Below, piece after piece: positions 43,542 through 51,572 of a DNA stretch of 64,000 nucleotides (within the stretch, counting starts at the first letter, position 1; every line of letters starts with the position of its first letter). This stretch comes from Chloroflexota bacterium (GTDB taxonomy: Bacteria > Chloroflexota > Anaerolineae > UBA4142). The position numbers and the translations under genes were made by a program. The notes below the pieces were generated by a model, which worked only from the letters and a program-made list of their open reading frames with translations, was not told the origin of the DNA and searched no databases. Location: positions 73,544 to 137,543 of the forward strand of contig JAMCQI010000057.1 in the NCBI GenBank assembly GCA_023381515.1. Reading direction: 5' to 3'.

Positions 43542-44532
43542 CCGCATCAGCGGCAGCCGCATCGGTGGAGACCCTCTCGACCTAACGCACCTGGCCGCTG
43601 TGCCGCTGAAACTGGTTGCGCTCGGACCGCGAGGCACCCTACGGCTCTATCTCATCGGCTGCGGAGGGACCGGCTCATGGCTCGCCCCGCATGTCGTCCG
43701 CTTGGCCCGGTTCCTGCGTGAAACCCATGGAATGAACGTGCAAGCGACGTTCATCGACCCGGATGTCGTCGAACCCAAGAACATCTACAGCCAGAACTTC
43801 TGCCAAGCGGAGATCGGCGCCCACAAGGCCGAGACGCTCGCACTGCGCTTGGGACCGGCTTGGTGTGTCGAAATCGGTGTCCAGGTCGCCCGCTTCGATT
43901 CGAAAATGGTCGAGCACCAATACGGCGATATCGGGCTTCTGATTGGTTGTGTGGACAATGCTGGTGCGCGCAAGACGATCGCCGATGCACTCGATCACAC
44001 TGGGCACGGATGGAACAATGGTGCGTATTCGAGTGATGCCCCGCCTCTGCCCCAGCTATGGTGGCTGGACGCCGGCAATGGTGAGAACACGGGCCAAGTG
44101 CTCCTCGGGTCCACGAGCTCACCCAAAATTCTCCGCTGCGCCTTTCCCCACTACCCCGATTCCACCTACTGCGTCCACCTGCCCGCCCCGCATCTGCAAC
44201 ATCCCGACTTGCTTGAGACGCGCCCCGATGAGCCCAAGACATCGGAAGCACCGTCCAATATCTCTTGTGCCCAGATGGTCTGGACAGGAGATCAATCCCC
44301 TTCAATCAACTCGATGGTCGCGAACATCGCTGCCTCGTATCTCTGGCGAATGTTCACAGACAGGAGGGGGCTGACCACGTTTGCCACCTACTGCAACCTG
44401 GAGGCGATGAGCGTTCGCTCTCGGTACATCATGCCGGAGGGCATTGGCGCCGTTCTCGACAAGCCGGCAGCTTGGTTCGAGCAGCGCAAGAGTGCGAACC
44501 GAATGATGCACCCAATTGCACGGGTCGCTTAA
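43510..44532 (+). CDS. ThiF/E1-like adenylyltransferase of PRTRC type
   Basis: A 340-residue protein with the nucleotide-binding GCGGTGSW (residues 50-57). Other E1/ThiF signatures follow: ATFIDPDVVEPKNIYSQNF, GAHKAETLALRL and GLLIGCVDNAGARKTI. The late NISCAQMVWTGDQSPSINSM block holds a conserved cysteine and the Asn-Ser that PRTRC ThiF proteins share. It would adenylate the C-terminus of a ubiquitin-like protein. The start overlaps the preceding gene by 32 bp; a later start cannot be excluded. Confidence 0.75.
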   Translation: MKRIPKPTSTDRISGSRIGGDPLDLTHLAAVPLKLVALGPRGTLRLYLIGCGGTGSWLAPHVVRLARFLRETHGMNVQATFIDPDVVEPKNIYSQNFCQAEIGAHKAETLALRLGPAWCVEIGVQVARFDSKMVEHQYGDIGLLIGCVDNAGARKTIADALDHTGHGWNNGAYSSDAPPLPQLWWLDAGNGENTGQVLLGSTSSPKILRCAFPHYPDSTYCVHLPAPHLQHPDLLETRPDEPKTSEAPSNISCAQMVWTGDQSPSINSMVANIAASYLWRMFTDRRGLTTFATYCNLEAMSVRSRYIMPEGIGAVLDKPAAWFEQRKSANRMMHPIARVA

Positions 44533-44573
44533 GGATGTGAATCGAGGCAGAAGAGTAAGACGAGGTTTTTGAC

Positions 44574-44993
44574 ATGCCCAGACAGGTCATCAGCCTGATG
44601 GTCTATCTGAATGACCAGGACGTGGAGAAACACGGTGGATTGTGCCAAGCACGCGACAAGATCACCGCATGGCTGGATGCCAACATTCTGTACAGCCAGA
44701 ATGGCGGCGTCCATGAGCGGAGCGAGGTCAGGGCCCTCGAAGGTGAGGATCTCGATTTCCTGCGCGAGTTGATCTGGTTCGGCGTCAACTACCATCGCGA
44801 AACGGAGAGTGAGATCGTGGCTGACCATTTCGACCTGGGCGAACGCTGCGATTGGTGCGGGAATTTCCACGTCGAGCGCGAACCGGTCACCCAAGCGATT
44901 CTCCTCCCTCGCTTTGTGGACCACACTGCTGAAATCCGAGTCAAGGAGCAAGAACTCCTTGAGCAGGAAAAAGTCCTCAAAACCGTTCCCTAA
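44574..44993 (+). CDS. Hypothetical protein with CxxC motif
   Basis: A 139-residue soluble protein. Features are a conserved-looking N-terminal strand VISLMVYLNDQDVEKHGG, FGVNYHRETE in the middle, a CDWCGNFHVER metal-knuckle-like motif, and a charged C-terminal helix (EIRVKEQELLEQEKVL). No family recognised. It lies 41 bp after the E1-like gene and 10 bp before another Cys-rich small protein, so the two may work together. Confidence 0.55.
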   Translation: MPRQVISLMVYLNDQDVEKHGGLCQARDKITAWLDANILYSQNGGVHERSEVRALEGEDLDFLRELIWFGVNYHRETESEIVADHFDLGERCDWCGNFHVEREPVTQAILLPRFVDHTAEIRVKEQELLEQEKVLKTVP

Positions 44994-45003
44994 CTCGAAT
45001 TGG

Positions 45004-45246
45004 ATGAATCCGATGAGATTTCTGACCGGGAAAGATTACCCGGAATTGTGCGACAGCTGCCGTCACATGATAGATGTGGCCGTGGATCTGGTCGTCGAGG
45101 GACCCGACACCGATGATGAGGAGGCACCGATTGATTTCGTCTACGATCACCATCTGTTCTGCGGAGGCGATCACTGCGCCGTCAAGGAGCAGGCACGCCT
45201 TGAGGCGCGGCAGCAAGAGTGGGCTGAGCTCGGAATAGCGCCGTAA
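45004..45246 (+). CDS. Small Cys-rich (zinc-knuckle-like) protein
   Basis: An ~80-residue product starting MNPMRFLTGKDYPELCDSC. Cys pairs at ELCDSCRHM and LFCGGDHC, with intervening His residues (YDHHLF), suggest a treble-clef or zinc-ribbon fold. The segment between is acidic. A second ATG three codons on is an equally good start. Function unknown. Confidence 0.5.
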   Translation: MNPMRFLTGKDYPELCDSCRHMIDVAVDLVVEGPDTDDEEAPIDFVYDHHLFCGGDHCAVKEQARLEARQQEWAELGIAP

Positions 45247-45306
45247 CCGGGCATTTCCCATCCCAAGCTCGATTCCCTATGTTCATCACGTTGCGATAGG
45301 AGGCTT

Positions 45307-46503
45307 ATGCAAATCTCTTGTCTTCAGGAACACCTTGCCAAAGGGCTCGCCGTTACGAGCCGCGCCGTCTCGAGCAAATCGCCGCTCCCGATCCTCACGC
45401 ACGTCCTCTTGGATGCACGCAACTCCAATGGAGGTGAAAGCAAGGTGCGGCTGGCGGCGACCAACCTCGAAGTCGGCATCAGCTGCTGGGTAGTGGCTCA
45501 GGTTGAAGCGCCGGGCGCCATCGCCGTCCCGGCTCGGTTGATGGCGGATTTCGTGAATGCGCTTCCAACAGAGCGCGTGGGTCTTGCCCTGAATGCCAAG
45601 ACCCAGACACTGGGGCTCAAGTGCGGCTATCAGAACGCCAATGTGAAAGGGATCGACCCACAGGAGTTTCCCGCAATGAATGCGGTCTGGCAGCCCGCCT
45701 TCAGAGCCGCGTTACAGGCGAAGGGGCTGCGCGAGCTCCTCGATCGGGTCGCGTTTGCGGCGGCGCCCGAAGACTCGCGACCCATCCTCACGGGCGTGTT
45801 CACCCAGTTCAAGGACAAGCGGCTGACGCTCGCGGGGGCAGACGGCTTCCGGCTTTCGGTGCAGCACGCGGCCCTCGTCGACTCGGTCGAACCATTTCAG
45901 GTGGTGATCCCCGCCCGTGCTCTGCAGGAAGTCATGCGGGTCTGCGGTGAACAGTCCGAGCCGGTGGAAATCACCGTCAACGAAAACCGAACGCAGGTGA
46001 GAATTACGCTGACGGGTATCGATGTGACGGCTCAGCTCATCGATGGAGCCTTCCCCGATTTCAATCGCATAGTTCCCAAGGAGCACACGAGCCGCGCCGT
46101 CGTGACCACGAGCGAGCTCACGTCCGCCATTCGGATGGCATGCGTCTTTGTCGAGAAGAATGGCAATCACAATGGAATTCGCCTGGAAGCCGATGCTGCA
46201 CACGGCCGCGTCATTGTGCTCGGTGCGAATGCCGAACGCGGCGATGCGGTCGGCGAAGTGGACGCCGCGATAGAAGGAGAAGCTTTCCACGTGTCTCTCC
46301 AAGCCCCCTACCTCTTGCAGCTCTTAGAGCGCATTACGGCTCCGCAGCTCGCCATCGAATTCCTGAAGAGCGAGCCCCATCCGGCTCCGGTCGTCGTGAG
46401 AGTCGTCGGAGACGAAGACTTTCTCCATGTGATGATGCCGCTCGAAGAGAAACGCGCCGCTCCCAAAGAGAAGAAAGAGAAAGCCGCTGACAAGCCCAAG
46501 TGA
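45307..46503 (+). CDS. dnaN: DNA polymerase III sliding clamp (beta subunit)
   Basis: A 398-residue DnaN. It starts with MQISCLQEHLAKGLAVTSRA, followed by LPILTHVLLDA and the repeated clamp folds (LMADFVNALP, GFRLSVQHAAL, LIDGAFPDFNRIVPKEHTS, EGEAFHVSLQAPYLLQLLE). The C-terminus has a short basic tail beyond the usual ...MMPLE end, where normal clamps stop with (M)P(M/V)R(L/I). Ribosome site GATAGGAGGC. Chromosomes carry dnaN beside dnaA; here it lies in a mobile-element operon between the Ub-like cassette and nurA, so it is a second, element-encoded clamp. Confidence 0.92.
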   Translation: MQISCLQEHLAKGLAVTSRAVSSKSPLPILTHVLLDARNSNGGESKVRLAATNLEVGISCWVVAQVEAPGAIAVPARLMADFVNALPTERVGLALNAKTQTLGLKCGYQNANVKGIDPQEFPAMNAVWQPAFRAALQAKGLRELLDRVAFAAAPEDSRPILTGVFTQFKDKRLTLAGADGFRLSVQHAALVDSVEPFQVVIPARALQEVMRVCGEQSEPVEITVNENRTQVRITLTGIDVTAQLIDGAFPDFNRIVPKEHTSRAVVTTSELTSAIRMACVFVEKNGNHNGIRLEADAAHGRVIVLGANAERGDAVGEVDAAIEGEAFHVSLQAPYLLQLLERITAPQLAIEFLKSEPHPAPVVVRVVGDEDFLHVMMPLEEKRAAPKEKKEKAADKPK

Positions 46504-46563
46504 AAGTCAGCACCCCGACCGATCCGCCCCAAATTCCCCGCGCGAATTGCGTCTCCGACTCTC

Positions 46564-47658
46564 ATGCCCAATTTCATAGTCTCCTTTGAGCAGACGGCTC
46601 TGCAAAAGGGAGCTCATCTCCGTCGCCTATTCACGGATGAACGCCATGAGGAAGAGGAAGGACTGCTCCGGCTCTTTCGAGAGGGAAAGCACTGGCATCC
46701 GCTGCCGAAGGAGCGCAGGATATGCGCGCATGCGCTCGCCGTGGACGGAGGATCGCGACGGCTGGAGCTCGCGAACGGCAGCCTCCTCATCATCGGCCAG
46801 GCGTTGATCCTGGGTGAAGGCGTCGAGGACGCGATCGTCGATATCGAGGTCGTTCGAGGTAGCGTGCCGCGCACGACGGCAGAGCGCTTCGCCGATCTCT
46901 TTCTCCAGCGCCTCGAAGTCCACCTTGCCGCCAAGCACATCCAGCATATGGAAAGCGAAGGGATGGTGCTCCTCGACGGCGCCCTCTACAGCGGACTGCC
47001 GCAACTCTATCCGCTCCGAGCGGAGACGCTGGAAGACCCCACGCAGCAACTGGTCGAGGATTACGAACGAATCTTTGATGCCTGCGGCCAGGGCTGTATG
47101 GTCGTCTCTGTAGCCAAGTCGAGCCGTGAGACATTGTTGTCGCAGTTGCTTCAATCGGATGCCGGCATTTCGGAGCGAGAGCAATTGGCGATTCCCGACA
47201 GCGAGATCATCTATCGCTGGACGGAGGACCTGGCCGGGTTCTCCACGCCAGTGCTCTTGGGCACCCGCTCGTTTACCGAAGGATCCAGCCGGGCGCTCCT
47301 GGAACCGAAAAGTCCCGTGAGCCAGATGCCGGCGATTGTCTCCTTCTTCCTGCGCCCCGATGATTTCGCTCCCGCTTGGCGTGTCGATGTCCCCGGCGTC
47401 TGCCTGGGGAGGAAGGAAAGGTTGTGCGACCTGGAAGCTGGATGGGTGGATGCGCAAGTGTTGGAACCCATCATCGCCGCACTGCTCGCCGACTATGGCG
47501 GTCCACAGGTGTACCACGCCCTGCTTTACATGGTCGACCAGGAAGTGCGTCTTTCGACGGAGCGGCTGATGGACGTGTACCTTCCCATCCTGGAAGAAGC
47601 GCTCCAAGTCAAGCTGACGCCCAGCCTGAGCAGTGGGCGCTTTCTCGGCTGGCCATAG
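46564..47658 (+). CDS. nurA: NurA-domain nuclease
   Basis: A 364-residue protein with the NurA pattern: AVDGGSRRLELANGSLLII (Asp61, the first metal-binding aspartate), a second acidic block VLLDGALYSG (about 135-144), VVSVAKSSRE (about 180) and SQMPAIVSFFLRP late. NurA is an RNase H-fold nuclease that normally pairs with the HerA ATPase in DNA end processing. No herA is adjacent; the TraG/VirD4-like ATPase at the window start is a HerA relative. The gene lies directly after dnaN. Confidence 0.65.
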   Translation: MPNFIVSFEQTALQKGAHLRRLFTDERHEEEEGLLRLFREGKHWHPLPKERRICAHALAVDGGSRRLELANGSLLIIGQALILGEGVEDAIVDIEVVRGSVPRTTAERFADLFLQRLEVHLAAKHIQHMESEGMVLLDGALYSGLPQLYPLRAETLEDPTQQLVEDYERIFDACGQGCMVVSVAKSSRETLLSQLLQSDAGISEREQLAIPDSEIIYRWTEDLAGFSTPVLLGTRSFTEGSSRALLEPKSPVSQMPAIVSFFLRPDDFAPAWRVDVPGVCLGRKERLCDLEAGWVDAQVLEPIIAALLADYGGPQVYHALLYMVDQEVRLSTERLMDVYLPILEEALQVKLTPSLSSGRFLGWP

Positions 47659-47685
47659 CCCGTTCGCGCTCGAAGGAAAACAGGA

Positions 47686-48186
47686 ATGCCCCTTTACGAA
47701 TTTTCTCTTGAAATTCAGAACGGAGACTGTTGTTACGAGCACCGGGAATGGGTGCTCGCGGCGCATGATGAACTCGCCATGCGCCATGCTCGGGATGTGG
47801 CACTGCACTGGCGGCAGCAGGCGCAGCATGACCAAGCGAACGACGTTTATACGGCGCCAGAAGGTTTCCCCCAGTGGACGATCGCTCGCTGCTCACCGGT
47901 CGGCCTCGTCACCGTGCCGTTTGCTGGCAAGAAACGCATGGCGCAGTTCGCTCCCATCCTGTGGGATGAGGCATTTCCCCAAGCGTTGCATCTTGCGCTC
48001 CAGATCCTGCGTGCGCTAGCCGAGCCATCGCTCGCCGGCTGCTCGCTTGCGTGGGTGCTCTCCGACCACCTGGAGCTGAGCACCCGGTCATTGGGGGAGG
48101 TCGTCCGCGCGATCTCTGACCTGGAGCAATCGCTTCCCGAGAGTGTACCTGTGCCGAAAGTGGCAAAGATCGAGGTAACCGTATGA
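47686..48186 (+). CDS. Hypothetical protein upstream of parB
   Basis: A 166-residue protein. The N-terminal strand is MPLYEFSLEIQNGDCCYEHR; Trp/His-rich helices (MRHARDVALHWRQQAQ) and a C-terminal helix follow. It overlaps the start of the second ParB gene by 4 bp. No family recognised; no membrane segments. Confidence 0.5.
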   Translation: MPLYEFSLEIQNGDCCYEHREWVLAAHDELAMRHARDVALHWRQQAQHDQANDVYTAPEGFPQWTIARCSPVGLVTVPFAGKKRMAQFAPILWDEAFPQALHLALQILRALAEPSLAGCSLAWVLSDHLELSTRSLGEVVRAISDLEQSLPESVPVPKVAKIEVTV

Positions 48187-49190
48187 TCGCAACATCGCTC
48201 GCTACCAAAGACATGCTCCTGGAACCGCAGGTTGCCACGAATCGACACGCGGGCTTGCTTCCGCTCGCTTCATTCGATGAACCGCTGCCGCCGGTTGCGC
48301 TCATATCCGTGGACGCCATCCAGGTGCACCCAAACGGGCATGGCGAGATCGTCAACTTGGACGGGTTGACCGCCTCGATCCGGGAACATGGCGTCCTGCA
48401 GCCGCTCATCGTCGCACCGGATGGCCGACTGCTGGCGGGACGTCGGCGCCTGGAAGCGGCCCGCAGCGCGGGACTCGCCATGGTGCCTGTCCGCGTCTGC
48501 GAGATCGCGACGGAGCGGGCCGCAATTGAAATCAGTCTCATCGAGAATATAGAGCGCACGGACCTCGATCCTGTCACCAGGGCGCGATGCTACCGCGGAT
48601 TAGTTGAGCAAGGGGCAGAAGTGGAAGAGATCGCAGCGCTCGTGGGACAGGAAAGCGCTCACGTCTATCAGCACCTGGCTCTCCTCGACCTTCATCCGAG
48701 TGTTCAGCAGGCGGTCGAAACACGTCGGCTCTCGTTCGCGGATGCTCGCGGCTTTGCCAAGTTAGCAGTGCTTGATCAGGCGACGGTGCTGGCTGACATT
48801 GAAGATGCGTCCCAACACCAGGCCGATGGCAAACCTCTGTCCTCTCGCGAGATCAGGCGCCGTGTGGATACCCAACGCGTTCTGCGTTTAGCGCAATCGA
48901 CCAAATTCATGGTCGAAGGAAAACATAGCGAAGCACCCAAAGGTGACTATGCGGCCTTGTTCGAGAAGGAGGATGACAGGTCAGAAGCAACCGCAACAGA
49001 GGCACATCCGGATCCCCTATCTGAATTGAATGCGTTGATTGCCGAGATGATTGCTGCAGCGCAGAGTGAGGACCAGCTGAGGGGCTGGGCGCGGCGCCTG
49101 AGTCGCATTCTCGGGGCGCTGCAAGATGCCGAGGCCGCCCGAGGCCCAAAGGTCGTCCAGGAGAGACTGTGGAAGGAGGAGTTAAGATGA
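48183..49190 (+). CDS. ParB-family protein (second copy)
   Basis: A 335-residue ParB/Spo0J-type protein. The N-terminal ParB/Srx domain runs from ISVDAIQVHPNGHGEIV through GVLQPLIVAPDGRLLAGRRR to SLIENIERTDLDP. The helix-turn-helix domain (VEEIAALVGQESAHVYQHLA) is followed by a C-terminal dimerisation-like part. PRTRC cassettes by definition include a ParB-related gene, which fits this position after the E1/E2/JAB genes. It differs clearly from the ParB-like protein at 3.6 kb. Confidence 0.82.
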   Translation: MIATSLATKDMLLEPQVATNRHAGLLPLASFDEPLPPVALISVDAIQVHPNGHGEIVNLDGLTASIREHGVLQPLIVAPDGRLLAGRRRLEAARSAGLAMVPVRVCEIATERAAIEISLIENIERTDLDPVTRARCYRGLVEQGAEVEEIAALVGQESAHVYQHLALLDLHPSVQQAVETRRLSFADARGFAKLAVLDQATVLADIEDASQHQADGKPLSSREIRRRVDTQRVLRLAQSTKFMVEGKHSEAPKGDYAALFEKEDDRSEATATEAHPDPLSELNALIAEMIAAAQSEDQLRGWARRLSRILGALQDAEAARGPKVVQERLWKEELR

Positions 49191-49789
49191 CGGAAGAGGC
49201 TACAGAAACGAGCAACGCGCCAGTGCCGAATCAAGCGGGGGCGAGAGACATCCTCGTCTTTCGCGGCGCCGAGTATTGGCCCACACCCGAAGATGTGATT
49301 CGGGAGGTGCATGCGCAGGGGCTTTCGGTGCGCATTCCCCGCAGCAACATTCCCGAAGGGATGGTGAAAGGACTGTCCCGCATTGCACTCGCCCACATCA
49401 AGGCGGTGATGGTGATCGAGAAAGGAACTGTTGAGGAATTGCGGACAGCGTTCGAATCGCTGCATGACAACGGGGTGGATCGAGTGTTGGCTCGTAAGTA
49501 CGAGCAGGCCCCCTCCCAATGGCTGGAGATACCGGAATCGCCCGCCAAGCGCGACATCTTGGAGCGACTCGGCGTCTCCTTCAAGCCCGGCATTTTCGCC
49601 TTTTGCTACTGGACCAGCACTTCCTATTATTTGAAGCCCGACGAGAATGATGCGCCGCAGGACTTGGCAAAGAAAGGGATCATGGCGGTGCGCGCAGTCC
49701 AAGCGACAACGGGTGAAGTGATCACCGGCGACATGGACGACGCAGAGGTGAATGAAGAAGACGACGCGGAGGGACACGCGAATGGCTGA
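49187..49789 (+). CDS. Hypothetical protein downstream of parB
   Basis: Start at the ATG overlapping the parB stop (ATGA), behind GGAAGGAGGAG. ~200 residues with two regions. The first is RDILVFRGAEYWPTPEDVIRE and VRIPRSNIPEGMVKGLSRIA. The second is KRDILERLGVSFKPGIFAFC... with an acidic C-terminus. No family recognised. Confidence 0.55.
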   Translation: MTEEATETSNAPVPNQAGARDILVFRGAEYWPTPEDVIREVHAQGLSVRIPRSNIPEGMVKGLSRIALAHIKAVMVIEKGTVEELRTAFESLHDNGVDRVLARKYEQAPSQWLEIPESPAKRDILERLGVSFKPGIFAFCYWTSTSYYLKPDENDAPQDLAKKGIMAVRAVQATTGEVITGDMDDAEVNEEDDAEGHANG

Positions 49790-50237
49790 GACGGCGGGCG
49801 TCGAGATCCGGGACGTTATGCGCCGTGGCTGCGGTTATCCGAAACCCGGCGGTGTCTACGTGGAATGCATCGGAGAACCAGGCGGCACCTTGCCGATCAT
49901 CGTGGTCCTTGATCCCCCGATCGAACACGACCATTTCCATCGCGGCTGGGTCTACATCGATTTGGACGCGATGCTCGAGGAACAGAAGGTCAAATATGTC
50001 GGTACTTCGCTCGCATCGGCCGAGGAATGGCACCTGCGGCAAAAGTATCAGCCGATTGCTCAGGATGTATTTGGGCCTGAGGCACGCCTGAAGGATGGAC
50101 AAGTGCTGCGCTTTCGTGAGACCGCGGCACGCCTCCTGGAAGAGGCAGGCTGGCAACCCGGAGTCACGGTGAATCAGGCAGTTGAGGTTCTGCGGGAGCA
50201 CATGAGCGAATTGGCTGCTTTCATCGACATCGACTGA
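49782..50237 (+). CDS. Hypothetical protein
   Basis: Start at the ATG behind GGAGGGACACG, overlapping the preceding gene by 8 bp. ~151 residues. The N-terminal half is strand-rich (GGVYVECIGEPGGTLPIIVV, DHFHRGWVYIDLD); the C-terminal half is helical. No family recognised. It ends the parB operon; a new promoter follows. Confidence 0.5.
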   Translation: MAETAGVEIRDVMRRGCGYPKPGGVYVECIGEPGGTLPIIVVLDPPIEHDHFHRGWVYIDLDAMLEEQKVKYVGTSLASAEEWHLRQKYQPIAQDVFGPEARLKDGQVLRFRETAARLLEEAGWQPGVTVNQAVEVLREHMSELAAFIDID

Positions 50238-50261
50238 CCCTGACCAAATCTCCGACGATTT

Positions 50262-50291
50262 TTGACACGAGTGGAGGTGTTACGCTATAAG
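50262..50291 (+). promoter_or_regulatory. Consensus sigma70 promoter for the LysM gene
   Basis: A perfect TTGACA (50,262-50,267), 18-nt spacer, TATAAG (50,286-50,291). The ATG of the next gene is only 12 nt beyond the -10 box, so the transcript would be nearly leaderless. Confidence 0.65.
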
Positions 50292-50302
50292 TAATATCAG
50301 CT

Positions 50303-50851
50303 ATGAGTCCTCAAGCGCCACGCCAATCGCCCGAGCAAGCCCAATCGAACAAGCCCTGGAAGCCCTGGGTACTGGATCGGATGCTCGAGTCCCCGACCCG
50401 TCGAGGATTCGAGCCGAGCGCGCCTTCAATCCGAACATGGCTGCTCGGCATCCCCGTACTCTGCGTCCTGCTGGGAGCCTGTGTGCTGCTATTGTGGAGA
50501 GGATTGGGCGGTCAATCAGAAGGTGCCGCGCCTCTTGATGGGACGCCGTCTCCAACCGTGCAGTTGCTAGTTCCAGCCATCGGAACGGGGCTTGCGACTC
50601 CTGCTCCCATGACACCCTCCCCGATGCCGATGCGAACGAGCCCCACTCCCTCTCCCTTCCCGAGCCCTACCGCGACGCGGATTGCTGTTCCGGCCGCTAC
50701 TCCATTTAAGTACAAAGTGAAAGCCGGTGATACTCTACTCGGCATCGCCCTCAAGTACGGCATCTTGGTCGATTCTCTCCGAGAAGCAAATGGATTGAGC
50801 GGCGATGTGTTTCGCGTCGGCGAGGAGCTGGTCATCCCCGTGTCACGTTGA
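50303..50851 (+). CDS. LysM-domain membrane-anchored protein
   Basis: A 182-residue protein. A cytoplasmic N-terminus of ~43 residues is followed by one membrane helix (about 44-66, WLLGIPVLCVLLGACVLLLW). A Pro/Thr/Ser linker follows (about 80-130, PTPSPFPSPTATR). The C-terminal LysM domain is at about 133-181 (KYKVKAGDTLLGIALKYGI ... GDVFRVGEELVIPV). LysM binds peptidoglycan, so it should sit at the cell surface. Linkers of this kind are frequent in Chloroflexota. The position of the promoter implies a leaderless message. Confidence 0.78.
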   Translation: MSPQAPRQSPEQAQSNKPWKPWVLDRMLESPTRRGFEPSAPSIRTWLLGIPVLCVLLGACVLLLWRGLGGQSEGAAPLDGTPSPTVQLLVPAIGTGLATPAPMTPSPMPMRTSPTPSPFPSPTATRIAVPAATPFKYKVKAGDTLLGIALKYGILVDSLREANGLSGDVFRVGEELVIPVSR

Positions 50852-50927
50852 TTGACCCCATCAACGCAATTGATGCGCCGACTTTTGTGGCGCCTCGCAC
50901 GTCACTGTTCTTCGATATATTGCTCAA

Positions 50928-50958
50928 ACCCGGGATGGGAACTCTAAACATCCCGGGT
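50928..50958. promoter_or_regulatory. 10-bp perfect hairpin before the next gene
   Basis: ACCCGGGATG and CATCCCGGGT pair perfectly around an 11-nt loop, 13 bp ahead of the ribosome site of the following gene. There is no T run. A nearly identical stem forms the terminator after that gene. Confidence 0.5.
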
Positions 50959-50980
50959 CGCTGTTTGTAAGGAGGATTTC

Positions 50981-51499
50981 ATGAAAGAAGATAAAGATAA
51001 AGTAGTGGCACCTCGATCCACCGGAAATGGTCTCGGACCTGTTGCGCGTGAGAAATACGAAGCGATTCTGCAGGCACGCGTTCGCCGCTGCATTGCAGTT
51101 CAGGAGACGCTGATCAAGGCGCGCCGACCGGACGCGCAGGAAATCTTTCTCGAGAAGAATGCGCTGGTCGGAAAGATTGCGGCCTACCGCGCCGCGCTCG
51201 AAGAGCTGATCGGCTTCTTCGGAGAACCGGACTGGCGGAACCCAGCCTGGTTGCGCGACGATAGCGCCTTGCGGAATCATCCCAAAGTCGAAAAGGGGAT
51301 TAACGCGATCCTGCGTGAGATGCCGGACCTGAAGGACGTCTTCACCGAGCTCGATCGGTTGCATCACTTCGAAGAGCAGGTCACGGAAAAGGTCTGGTTG
51401 GCGGGTGCTCCCGAGGAGATCGCCGAGCTCCTTGAAGAGATTGGCGAGCCTCCCGTCCAGGCCGATAGCGGGAATGACGGAGCCGAGCCGGGCAGTTGA
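50981..51499 (+). CDS. Hypothetical helical protein
   Basis: A 172-residue protein with ribosome site TAAGGAGG. It is mainly helical (AREKYEAILQARVRRCIAVQ, KIAAYRAALEELIGFFGEP) with WRNPAWLRDDSALRNHPKVE in the middle and an acidic C-terminus. No recognised family. It is flanked by two related hairpins (50,928-50,958 and 51,525-51,563), so it seems to be its own transcription unit. Confidence 0.5.
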   Translation: MKEDKDKVVAPRSTGNGLGPVAREKYEAILQARVRRCIAVQETLIKARRPDAQEIFLEKNALVGKIAAYRAALEELIGFFGEPDWRNPAWLRDDSALRNHPKVEKGINAILREMPDLKDVFTELDRLHHFEEQVTEKVWLAGAPEEIAELLEEIGEPPVQADSGNDGAEPGS

Positions 51500-51524
51500 T
51501 TTAAAAGGCAGCTGGCGCAAATAA

Positions 51525-51563
51525 GGAACCGGGATGCGATTTTCCTCTCATCCCGGTTCTTTT
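51525..51563 (+). terminator. Intrinsic terminator
   Basis: AACCGGGATG pairs with CATCCCGGTT (10 bp) and is followed by CTTTT. It ends the preceding gene's transcript. Confidence 0.7.
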
Positions 51564-51572
51564 GCTAAAGCA

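Noticed and set aside
46627..47835. 402-codon minus-strand frame
   Set aside because: Antisense to the NurA-domain gene; no domain signal and opposite to the operon direction.
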